Source: an uncultured Pseudomonadota bacterium
Lineage (GTDB): Bacteria > Myxococcota_A > UBA796 > SXON01
Reading direction: 5' to 3'
Assembly: GCA_903891165.1 (NCBI GenBank)
Contig: CAITDR010000566.1
Coordinates: forward strand, 21,519-85,518
Length of the DNA stretch: 64,000 nucleotides
Shown: in pieces, positions 25,575 through 32,242 of the stretch
How the letters are laid out: each line of letters begins with the position of its first letter
How positions within the stretch are numbered: position 1 is the stretch's first letter
The notes under the pieces: model-generated
Databases searched by the model: none
What the model was told of the DNA's origin: nothing
What the model saw: the letters and a program-made list of their open reading frames with translations, nothing else
Position numbers and translations under genes: made by a program

Positions 25575-27178
25575 GCGGCCTGCTCTTTATTGCGGCGTTG
25601 GTCGCCCTTCTTGCGCTCGGACCCCGCCTTTTTGTGGTGGTGGGCGTGTCGACCGCGCTGTGTTTCCTGCTCTTCACCGACTACACCGATGCGGTGATCC
25701 AGCTCGATCGGATCGTGACCAAAATGGAGAGCCTGACGACCAAAAACGTCTTTCTCTCTATTCCTTTTTTCATCTCTGCGGGATCGATCATGACCCGTGG
25801 GGGCATCGCCAAGCGCCTGACCGACTTTGCGGGCGCGCTTGTGGGGTGGTTGCCCGGCGGTCTGGCGGTGGCGTCCATTGTGGCCTGTATCGTTTTTGCG
25901 GCGATCTCCGGCTCTTCTCCGGTAACGCTGGTGGCCGTCGGTGCGGTTATGTATCCGGCACTACTGAAAAATGGCTACCCGTCGCGCTTTTCGGTGGGCC
26001 TGATCACCTCGGCCGGTAGCCTGGGCTGCATGATCCCGCCCGCCATCACCATGCTGATCTACTCGATCTGTGTGGACTCCTCGGATGCCAAGGTCAATCC
26101 TTCTGATCTCTTCTTCGCCGGGTTGATGCCTGCCTTGCTCATCGCCGGGATGCTCGCGGTCTATGCGGTGTGGGTGGGCATGTCGGTCCCCGGCTCGCGG
26201 AAGCCCTTTGATGGGGCCGAGCTATGGAGCAGCTTCAAAGCAGCTTCCTGGTCGTTGACTCTGCCCGCGATCGTGCTGGGTGGCATTTACGGGGGGGTGT
26301 TCACCCCCACCGAGGCGGGTGCGGTGGCCTTTGCGGCGTCGCTCCTGATCTCCTGCTCGGTCCATGGCGATGTGCCTTGGTCCAAAGTGCCCTCCATCCT
26401 CGTGGAAGCGGCAACACTCATCGGGAGCCTGGTACTGATTGTGGTGCTGGCCTTTGGCCTGAATGACTTCCTGGCTGAGGTGGAGGCCCCCGAGGTGATC
26501 CGCTCCTGGGTCGAGGATGCCCACCTGAGTGCCTTCGAGTTTATGTTGGTGGTGAATGTTATCCTGATCGTGCTGGGCGCGCTCATGGACAGCATCTCCG
26601 CGACGCTGGTCTTTGCACCCATCCTGGCGCCCGTGGCGATCAACCACTACGGCATCGACCCCATCCACTTCGGTGTGGTTTTTGTTGTGAACATGGAGAT
26701 CGGCTACATCGCACCGCCGGTGGCCACCAACCTCTTTGTGGCCTCGGCGATCTTCCGCCAGCCCTTCGCCGAGGTGGCCCGTGCGATCCTGCCCACCCTG
26801 GGCATCATCTGTGGTGCCCTGGTGGTTTTGATGTATCTCCCGGTCTTTTCCACGGGCCCCTTGAACCTGCGGAACGGCGAAGCGGTCTACGAGAGCTTCC
26901 CCTGGGATGGGAAGAAAGAAGTGGAGGTGGTAACGCCGGAAGCCACACCCACCACCGAGCCGGGTCGGGTCCTGACCATGCAGGAGATGATGGAAAAGGC
27001 CAAGCAGGATGCTGCGGCCCCCGCGACGCCCGAGCCGGGTCGGGTGTTGACGATGCAGGAGATGATGGAACAGGCGAAGAAAAATGCGGCGCAGCAGCAG
27101 GCCACGGAGCCGGTGCCTTCAGAGCCGCAGCCTGCTCCGCAAGATCCTGCCACTCCTCCTACGGAAGCGCCCAAGTAG
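25571..27178 (+). CDS. dctM: TRAP transporter large permease DctM with repeat tail
   Basis: A 535-residue permease. The first 425-435 residues are a standard DctM with about 12 helices, including FLSIPFFISAGSIMTRGG, AAISGSSPVTLVAVG, IPPAITMLIY and FTPTEAGAVA. After the last helix comes an unusual hydrophilic tail of about 85 residues. It contains two near-identical copies of EPGRVLTMQEMMExAKxxAA (DNA about 26958-27012 and 27031-27090) and ends in a Pro/Glu-rich stretch. The tail is not typical of the family and may be a docking or regulatory element. The operon ends here, followed by two hairpins. Confidence 0.92.
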   Translation: MSGLLFIAALVALLALGPRLFVVVGVSTALCFLLFTDYTDAVIQLDRIVTKMESLTTKNVFLSIPFFISAGSIMTRGGIAKRLTDFAGALVGWLPGGLAVASIVACIVFAAISGSSPVTLVAVGAVMYPALLKNGYPSRFSVGLITSAGSLGCMIPPAITMLIYSICVDSSDAKVNPSDLFFAGLMPALLIAGMLAVYAVWVGMSVPGSRKPFDGAELWSSFKAASWSLTLPAIVLGGIYGGVFTPTEAGAVAFAASLLISCSVHGDVPWSKVPSILVEAATLIGSLVLIVVLAFGLNDFLAEVEAPEVIRSWVEDAHLSAFEFMLVVNVILIVLGALMDSISATLVFAPILAPVAINHYGIDPIHFGVVFVVNMEIGYIAPPVATNLFVASAIFRQPFAEVARAILPTLGIICGALVVLMYLPVFSTGPLNLRNGEAVYESFPWDGKKEVEVVTPEATPTTEPGRVLTMQEMMEKAKQDAAAPATPEPGRVLTMQEMMEQAKKNAAQQQATEPVPSEPQPAPQDPATPPTEAPK

Positions 27179-27217
27179 GGGCTGCTGTTCCGCAGGCCGG
27201 TGTCGCAGGGGTGCCGA

Positions 27218-27239
27218 CGTGACTCTGTTGTGAGTCACG
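27218..27239. repeat. Convergent-junction inverted repeat, copy 2
   Basis: CGTGACTC (27218-27225), loop TGTTGT, GAGTCACG (27232-27239), 39 bases after the dctM stop and between convergent genes. The arms match copies at 7025 and 57956 and only the 6-base loop differs. Confidence 0.7.
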
Positions 27240-27276
27240 CTTTCGGGGAGTCCCGTGGAGGGCAGACCGCCAACAA

Positions 27277-27312
27277 AAAGGCGCCTGCCCCGCTTGGGGG
27301 GCACGCGCCTTT
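27277..27312. terminator. Intrinsic terminator-like hairpin between convergent genes
   Basis: AAAGGCGC (27277-27284) pairs with GCGCCTTT (27305-27312), with further pairing in the GC-rich interior. A-rich sequence flanks the left side (CAACAAAAA), giving a T-run on the minus strand. It probably serves the minus-strand gene ending at 27361 and also the TRAP operon. The rest of 27179-27360 shows only the inverted repeat at 27218. Confidence 0.65.
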
Positions 27313-27360
27313 GTGGGTGTGGACAACGCAGGGCTTATTCCCACCCTGCTCCGGCCGACC

Positions 27361-28779
27361 TTACAGCGGGGTGATGATGCCGGAGGGCCACTCGATCTCG
27401 GCGTAGGGAGCGTAGATATCCTCGCCGACAGCGCTGCGGGTGTCGGTCCACACCAGGATACCGCCCAGGTAGATGTTCAAGGTCACGTCGTTTGCGGGCT
27501 GGTACACGGAGCCCGGATAGTCATGGACGTAGACGGTAAACACGCCATTCTGGGGCGACTGGATGTTGATGTTCTCCGGGCCCACACCGGGAATGTCGTC
27601 CAGGTCCAGGTGCGGGTTGTCGGTCTGGTCACCCCGCACACCCCAGTCCAGCCCGCCCAGCGTACAATTGCCGTAGTAGCAGTCGGATGTGGTGACCAAG
27701 GTCCCGCCGGGTGCGACGAGGTGCAGATCCTGGTCGTCGCCCGAGTGCTGCCAGAACATCTCGATCCAAAGGTCCGAGCTGGCTTCCGCGGTCAGCGTAA
27801 CTTCGCAAGGTTCGGAGCGTACATTCTGGGAGTTCACCACCACCAGCTCGGCCACATAGTCGCCGACCACATCGGGCGTAAAGCCGCGCCGGGTGGGCTG
27901 CGAGGAGTTGCCGGGCATCACCGCGGCGGATCCGTTCGGAATGGAGGTAAAGCTCCAATTGTACTGGGTAATCGGCAGGCCCTGTGGGTCGTAGGAGCCC
28001 GCACCGTTGAAGGTGGCGGAGTCGTAGATGGCGGAGACCGGGTTCGGACTGACAGTACACTCGGCGATGGGCTGGCTGGCCGAGGAGGCATAGAGGGGCA
28101 CGTCCACATAGCCGTCCGGGTCGTTGCTCTCGATGGTGATCTTGTCCTCGAAGCTGCCAAAGTCGGTAGGCGCGGCAGACACGTCGATGCTGGTCTGCTC
28201 CCCCGGCTGCAGGACGATCGGCAGCGTGTAGGTCACGCCGAAGGGCAAAAGTGGCTGGCTGATGTTGGAAATTTCAAGCGGAGCACCGCCGACATTTTCC
28301 AGTTCTACGATCAGGATCTCGGTCTCCCCCGGCGTCACGTTGCCAAAATCGACGGAGGTGGGGGTGACCACAAGGTCGGGATAGGCCTCTCCGCCCAACA
28401 ATTCAACGGCAACCACGGCATTCTGCGCGTCGTCGCTTTTGACCACCGCCTGGCCCATGTCGGCCTCGGACTCAGGCGAGTAGGTGACCTGTACGTCGAA
28501 AGACTTTTCGGGAGCCAGCTCCCGGCTTTTGTCGTTCTGCGAGGTGATGGTGAAGGCCGCACTGGACTGAATCTCGATGGGCTCCACCTGCAGGTAGCCA
28601 TCGCCGATGTTGGTCACCGTGAAGCTCTGCACGGCCAGCTCTCCAGCCGCCAACCCACCGAATTCCAAACGATTCGGGCTGACCTCGATCATTCCCTCGC
28701 CGAATACGGCTTCGTCGTATTTACTCAGGTTGTAGTCCTGGCATGCAGCAAGGAGGAGCAGGGGGAGCACACGACGCAT
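27361..28779 (-). CDS. Lipoprotein with choice-of-anchor D, PKD and YfaP/DUF2135-like domains
   Basis: A 472-residue predicted lipoprotein (MRRVLPLLLLAAC, Cys 13). Two ASH/choice-of-anchor-D Ig-like repeats occupy about 33-130 and 135-235 (VSPNRLEFGGLAAGE, VTPTSVDFGNVTPGE). A PKD-like domain follows (about 240-330, FNGAGSYDPQGLPITQYNW). The C-terminal 135 residues have DLWIEMFWQHSGDDQDLHLVAP and DCYYGNC...NPHLDLDD, resembling YfaP/DUF2135. GAGGTG before the ATG supports the start. Probable surface-exposed binding protein; no partner is clear from the neighbours. Confidence 0.87.
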   Translation of the reverse strand: MRRVLPLLLLAACQDYNLSKYDEAVFGEGMIEVSPNRLEFGGLAAGELAVQSFTVTNIGDGYLQVEPIEIQSSAAFTITSQNDKSRELAPEKSFDVQVTYSPESEADMGQAVVKSDDAQNAVVAVELLGGEAYPDLVVTPTSVDFGNVTPGETEILIVELENVGGAPLEISNISQPLLPFGVTYTLPIVLQPGEQTSIDVSAAPTDFGSFEDKITIESNDPDGYVDVPLYASSASQPIAECTVSPNPVSAIYDSATFNGAGSYDPQGLPITQYNWSFTSIPNGSAAVMPGNSSQPTRRGFTPDVVGDYVAELVVVNSQNVRSEPCEVTLTAEASSDLWIEMFWQHSGDDQDLHLVAPGGTLVTTSDCYYGNCTLGGLDWGVRGDQTDNPHLDLDDIPGVGPENINIQSPQNGVFTVYVHDYPGSVYQPANDVTLNIYLGGILVWTDTRSAVGEDIYAPYAEIEWPSGIITPL

Positions 28780-28878
28780 AGGTACACCTCAGGAGGATCG
28801 GACGGCCATCGGACCGTACGGGCTATCGAACATCATACAGCATGCGGAGTGCTTTGCCTACACTCCAACGATCATGTC

Positions 28879-29607
28879 TTATTGAGCGGCGACGACGGAG
28901 CAAAGAGGGTTCGCAGAACCTGGGCTTCCGTGATCCCCGGCGCCGTAGCTGTCCACCGCGAGGCACCACGCGCTCAGGTCGTCGTTGGTGGTGGCGCTCA
29001 GGCTCTGCCCGGACAGGCTGTTGCTGAAACCTTTGCTATCCGGCCAGGTGGGACCGTCCAAGTAATTGACCCGATCAATTTCGGTAGATCCTGACAGAAT
29101 GACGATCTCGTCGTCGTCATTGCCCAGGCTGAATCCACTGTACACATAGGTAAGCGCTACACCACCATTGGTGGTCGCGTCGTTGTTCAGCCCCAGCACC
29201 GCGTACTCGCCGGCGGCGAGGTTGATGCCGTTGCTGACCGTAAATGTGTCGGTGCCATCGTCTTTGAAGACCAGCCCTTTCAGGCCGATTTCCCGGTTGC
29301 TGGCATTGTAGACTTCAAACCACTCACCCACTTCGTCGGCCACCACAAAGGTGTTCTTCATAAATTCGGTGATCACCAGCTCGCCCACACCGGGGGGATC
29401 GGCGTCGGCATCGCTGTCGGTGTCTGCATCGGTATCGCTGTCGGTGTCGCTGTCGGTGTCCGAGTCGGTATCGGAGTCGGTGTCCGTATCGGTGTCGGTA
29501 TCCGTATCGGTGTCCGTCTCGGAGTCCACTTTCGACTCCGCTGCGGACTCAGGATCGGTGTCCTTCAGGGTGGGGGGACAGGCAACCAGCAACAGTACAG
29601 AGATCAT
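28879..29607 (-). CDS. Lamin-tail domain lipoprotein with Asp-Thr/Ser-Asp repeat stalk
   Basis: A 242-residue predicted lipoprotein (MISVLLLVAC, Cys 10). Residues about 28-70 are almost pure Asp-Thr and Asp-Ser alternation, an acidic flexible stalk. A lamin-tail domain follows (about 75-235): LVITEFMKNT, GEWFEVYNAS, GLVFKDDG and a closing SWCLA-like AWCLAVDSYGAGDHGSPGSAN. The same closing motif is in the gene at 32243 (CLAASPYGAGDLGSPGVAN), so they are paralogues. GGAGGG lies ahead of the ATG. Function unknown; exposed calcium-binding or adhesion roles are plausible. Confidence 0.85.
   Translation of the reverse strand: MISVLLLVACPPTLKDTDPESAAESKVDSETDTDTDTDTDTDTDSDTDSDTDSDTDSDTDADTDSDADADPPGVGELVITEFMKNTFVVADEVGEWFEVYNASNREIGLKGLVFKDDGTDTFTVSNGINLAAGEYAVLGLNNDATTNGGVALTYVYSGFSLGNDDDEIVILSGSTEIDRVNYLDGPTWPDSKGFSNSLSGQSLSATTNDDLSAWCLAVDSYGAGDHGSPGSANPLCSVVAAQ
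29398..29526. repeat. Low-complexity hexamer-type repeat encoding an Asp-Thr/Ser stalk
   Basis: About 130 bases built of variants of GTCGGTGTC/GTATCGGT on the plus strand, encoding (Asp-Thr)n and (Asp-Ser)n on the minus strand. Such repeats are prone to slippage, so stalk length may vary between strains. The repeat unit is a coding hexamer, so length changes would stay in frame. Confidence 0.75.
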
Positions 29608-29671
29608 GAGAGCGCCCTCCAGGCCCGCCGGGGCTATCCTTCCCGGCGGTGGAGTGCAATTCGCCGGTCTC

Positions 29672-30340
29672 TCAGACGGCGGGGTGCCGGCTCTGCGCCT
29701 GGACCCGGGGCGATTTCTGGAGGTCCAGGGTGTAGGTGATCATGTCCTTTCCGTAGAAGCGGAAGCGATGTGCCTCTTGAAAGTCCCAGCTTTGAAGTTG
29801 GCGATTGGCGCCTTCGTTGTCCACCTCTGTACTCACTTTGACATGCGTACAACCACGTGCCAAAAGCTCGTCGAACAGCACCTTGTTGATGTGTCCGCTC
29901 ACCCGTTTCCCGCGTAGATCGGCGACAAAGGTGCAGAACAGGCTCTCGGCTTTGACCTCAGCCGCGCCCGCTTTGCCCATGTAGCGGGCGGTCTCGGCCA
30001 AAGGACGCAGTACCCACGGGCGTCGGATCAGGCCCAGAAGGGCAGCTGGACCCAAGAAGATCGCCCGACGCTTCATCAGGTCGTTGTACAGGGCGCTGGT
30101 GTCGATGGTCCCGGCGATGAAGCCTTTGACCTCCAGATCCTCCACATAGACAAAGCCCAGGAAAAAAGGAGAGTCTACCAGGGCTTTGTACAGCTCCTGA
30201 AGAAAGGGCATGCCCAGCTGGGCCCATAGGCTCTTGCCCATGGCCGCCAGGTGCAGCTCGGCGACCCGCGGGGCGTCGCGAAATTGCATAGGGCGGATGC
30301 GGCGCATCACCTCGGGATCCACGTCAAAAGGTCGGCTCAA
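29672..30340 (-). CDS. GNAT-family N-acetyltransferase
   Basis: A 222-residue protein with the GNAT fold: IRPMQFRDAPRVAELHLAAM at the start, the beta-strand FLGFVYVEDLEVKGFIAGT, then TFVADLRGKRVSGHINKVLFDELLARG, where the acetyl-CoA pyrophosphate loop is expected, and VDNEGANRQLQSWDFQEAHRFR near the end. Its ATG overlaps the crotonase stop (ATGA), so it belongs to the operon begun by the type III PKS. A role in acylating the polyketide-derived product is an inference. Confidence 0.82.
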   Translation of the reverse strand: MSRPFDVDPEVMRRIRPMQFRDAPRVAELHLAAMGKSLWAQLGMPFLQELYKALVDSPFFLGFVYVEDLEVKGFIAGTIDTSALYNDLMKRRAIFLGPAALLGLIRRPWVLRPLAETARYMGKAGAAEVKAESLFCTFVADLRGKRVSGHINKVLFDELLARGCTHVKVSTEVDNEGANRQLQSWDFQEAHRFRFYGKDMITYTLDLQKSPRVQAQSRHPAV

Positions 30341-31056
30341 GAGGGTTTGCGCTCCTTCTTCAGGGTTTCCAGAAAGGCAGACTGGCTGATGGCCCGGTGC
30401 TGGGCGGCCAGGAAGTTCCCGATGGCATCTTCAAAGGGGGTTTCGTAGGCTTCCAACATCAACCTGCGACTCAGGGCCGCAGCCACCGGCTGGTAGGGAC
30501 GGAGCTGTTTCAGCCAGCTTACGACGCCCTGGTCCAAATTTTCGTCTACGTGGTCCACGAGCCCGAGCCGTTCGGCCTCCCGTGCGGGGAGATGTTCGCC
30601 GGTCAGGGCGAGGCGCCGGGCGCGTCCCAGGCCGATAAATTTTCCAAGCCGCCACGTAGACATGCCGGGAAGGAAGCCGAGCTTGATTTCCGGGAGTGCG
30701 AAGGTAGCGTCGGGAGAGCAGATGCGGATGTCGAAGGCCAGCGCCAGCTGCAGCCCGCCACCATGGCAGGGACCGTCCAGTGCGGCGAGGGTGAGTTTTT
30801 CCAGGCTTTCAAAGCGGTGGACCAGCTTCTCCCATTTATTGAAGCCGTGGATGTCCAGGGCTTCTTTGGGGTCGAAGTCGCCAAAGTCGATACCTTCGGA
30901 GTGTCCGCGCAGGAGTAACAACTGGACGGAAGACTGATCTTCCAGGTAGTCACAGACCTTTTCCAGCTCCCGGATCTGCCGCACGTTGATTCGGGGCCGG
31001 ATCAACTCCAGGGTCCCGACATCATCCGCTTCGCTGTAGCGCAAGGTTTCATACAT
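30337..31056 (-). CDS. Enoyl-CoA hydratase/isomerase (crotonase) family protein
   Basis: A 239-residue crotonase-fold protein. The second oxyanion-hole region is intact (LDGPCHGGGLQLALAFDIRI), followed by ATFALPEIKLGFLPG. The first oxyanion region is altered (GHSEGIDFGDF in place of the usual FCAGAD). It lacks the standard catalytic Glu arrangement that I can assign. It lies 14 bases after the type III PKS. In the dpgABCD pathway, crotonases DpgB and DpgD act with the PKS DpgA, so a similar helper role is likely here. Confidence 0.85.
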   Translation of the reverse strand: MYETLRYSEADDVGTLELIRPRINVRQIRELEKVCDYLEDQSSVQLLLLRGHSEGIDFGDFDPKEALDIHGFNKWEKLVHRFESLEKLTLAALDGPCHGGGLQLALAFDIRICSPDATFALPEIKLGFLPGMSTWRLGKFIGLGRARRLALTGEHLPAREAERLGLVDHVDENLDQGVVSWLKQLRPYQPVAAALSRRLMLEAYETPFEDAIGNFLAAQHRAISQSAFLETLKKERKPS

Positions 31057-31070
31057 CGCTGCTGTCTAAC

Positions 31071-32129
31071 CTACCAGCGGACCAGCGCGGTCTCGATCTG
31101 CGAGCCGGGCCCCATGGTCATCAGGATGCCGTAGTCTCCACGACGTACCCGCCCCTCTTCCATCAGCCTTCGATAGCTGAAGAGGAAGGAGCCCGACGAC
31201 AAGTTGCCGTAGTCCCGTAAAATGGAGTGTGTATGCCGTACATCCCAGTCGGTAATGCCCAGGTTGTACTTGATGGCGTCCACCACTTTTTTGCCACCGG
31301 AGTGGACAATCCAGTGGGAAATATTCCGCTTCTTCAGGCCAAAGCGAGCCAACAAACGTCCTACCGGTCGTGGTGCATTGGCGCCGACCACGTAGGGGAT
31401 GTCGCGGTCGAGGAAGAAGCTGTATTTTCCGTGTTCGTCGTCCCAATCAAAGCGCATGGCGTCGATGGCTGCGGGAATCATCTGGCTTTCAAAGCCTAAA
31501 ATCTTGGGGGCAAACATCGGCTCGTCTTTTTCTTCCGCCCGCACCAACAACGCCGCCGAGCCATCCCCAAAAAGGCTGTTGACGATGGCCGTTCGCATGG
31601 TCCCGTCAAAAACATAGGCAGCTGAGCAGACTTCTACACAGACCAGCAGCGCATTTTTCCCCGGGTTGGCCATGGCCCAGGAGCTGACCACATTCAGCCC
31701 GTTCAACCCCGCATTACAGCCCATCCCCACCACGTCCACGCGGGCGCATTCCGGACGTAGTCCCACACTTTTGATGAGGATCGCCGTGAGTCCGGGGGTG
31801 AGCCAGCCGGTGGAAGTGAGGCAGCAAATGAAGTCAATATTTTCGGGTTGAAGCTGCGCCTTTTCCAGACATGCGCGGATGGCGGCCCCGCCGATTTCGA
31901 TCGCACCGTTCCGGTGTTTCTTCAGAAGCTGGCCTTGCGTCTCCTCCGGGGTGCCGTCGGGGCCGGCTTCGGGCAGGTACAGGTGCCGCGTGCGGATATG
32001 CGACGACGTGAACAGGCTGCGGATTCGGGGATCATCCACGCGAAAACGCTGCAGCAGCTCCTCTTGCGGGTAGCGCCCCGGAGGGTTTGCAGTGCCGAGT
32101 GCGATCAGCCGGGGGCGGGTATCCAGCAT
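31071..32129 (-). CDS. Type III polyketide synthase, DpgA-like
   Basis: A 352-residue thiolase-fold synthase. The catalytic triad of type III PKSs is visible: C138 in GMGCNAGLNG, H276 in HSGGKKVVDAI and N309 in RDYGNLSSGSF; GPGSQIETALVRW near the end matches the family's GPG loop. With a crotonase downstream it resembles DpgA, which condenses malonyl-CoA units to 3,5-dihydroxyphenylacetyl-CoA. KASIII is the main alternative, but the HSGG and YGNLSSG motifs fit type III PKS better. The start is supported by a leaderless -10 (TACGCT) exactly six bases upstream. Confidence 0.87.
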   Translation of the reverse strand: MLDTRPRLIALGTANPPGRYPQEELLQRFRVDDPRIRSLFTSSHIRTRHLYLPEAGPDGTPEETQGQLLKKHRNGAIEIGGAAIRACLEKAQLQPENIDFICCLTSTGWLTPGLTAILIKSVGLRPECARVDVVGMGCNAGLNGLNVVSSWAMANPGKNALLVCVEVCSAAYVFDGTMRTAIVNSLFGDGSAALLVRAEEKDEPMFAPKILGFESQMIPAAIDAMRFDWDDEHGKYSFFLDRDIPYVVGANAPRPVGRLLARFGLKKRNISHWIVHSGGKKVVDAIKYNLGITDWDVRHTHSILRDYGNLSSGSFLFSYRRLMEEGRVRRGDYGILMTMGPGSQIETALVRW

Positions 32130-32135
32130 TTTTCA

Positions 32136-32141
32136 AGCGTA
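32136..32141 (-). promoter_or_regulatory. -10-like TACGCT giving a leaderless start
   Basis: On the minus strand TACGCT ends six bases before the ATG at 32129, with TGAAAA between. It has the same spacing as the other leaderless starts. It would drive the PKS, crotonase and GNAT genes. Confidence 0.5.
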
Positions 32142-32242
32142 GCCTATTCCATCCCGTTTCGCCCTTGGCAAGGCGCTTCTGGTAGCCGTGCTCGCCTTGC
32201 GGAACCCCGCCCTCTTGGGGCATAGTGAGGCTGGGAGAAAGA

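Noticed and set aside
27313-29094. 593-residue plus-strand frame
   Set aside because: Runs antisense to two lipoprotein genes with clear domains; its composition (Val, Gly, His) is that of an antisense frame.
29398-29526. Tandem repeat considered as a CRISPR or minisatellite
   Set aside because: No spacers; the repeat is in-frame coding for an Asp-Thr/Ser stalk.
31071-32129. Call as KASIII (FabH)
   Set aside because: The HSGG, RDYGNLSSG and GPGSQIET motifs and the crotonase neighbour fit type III PKS better.
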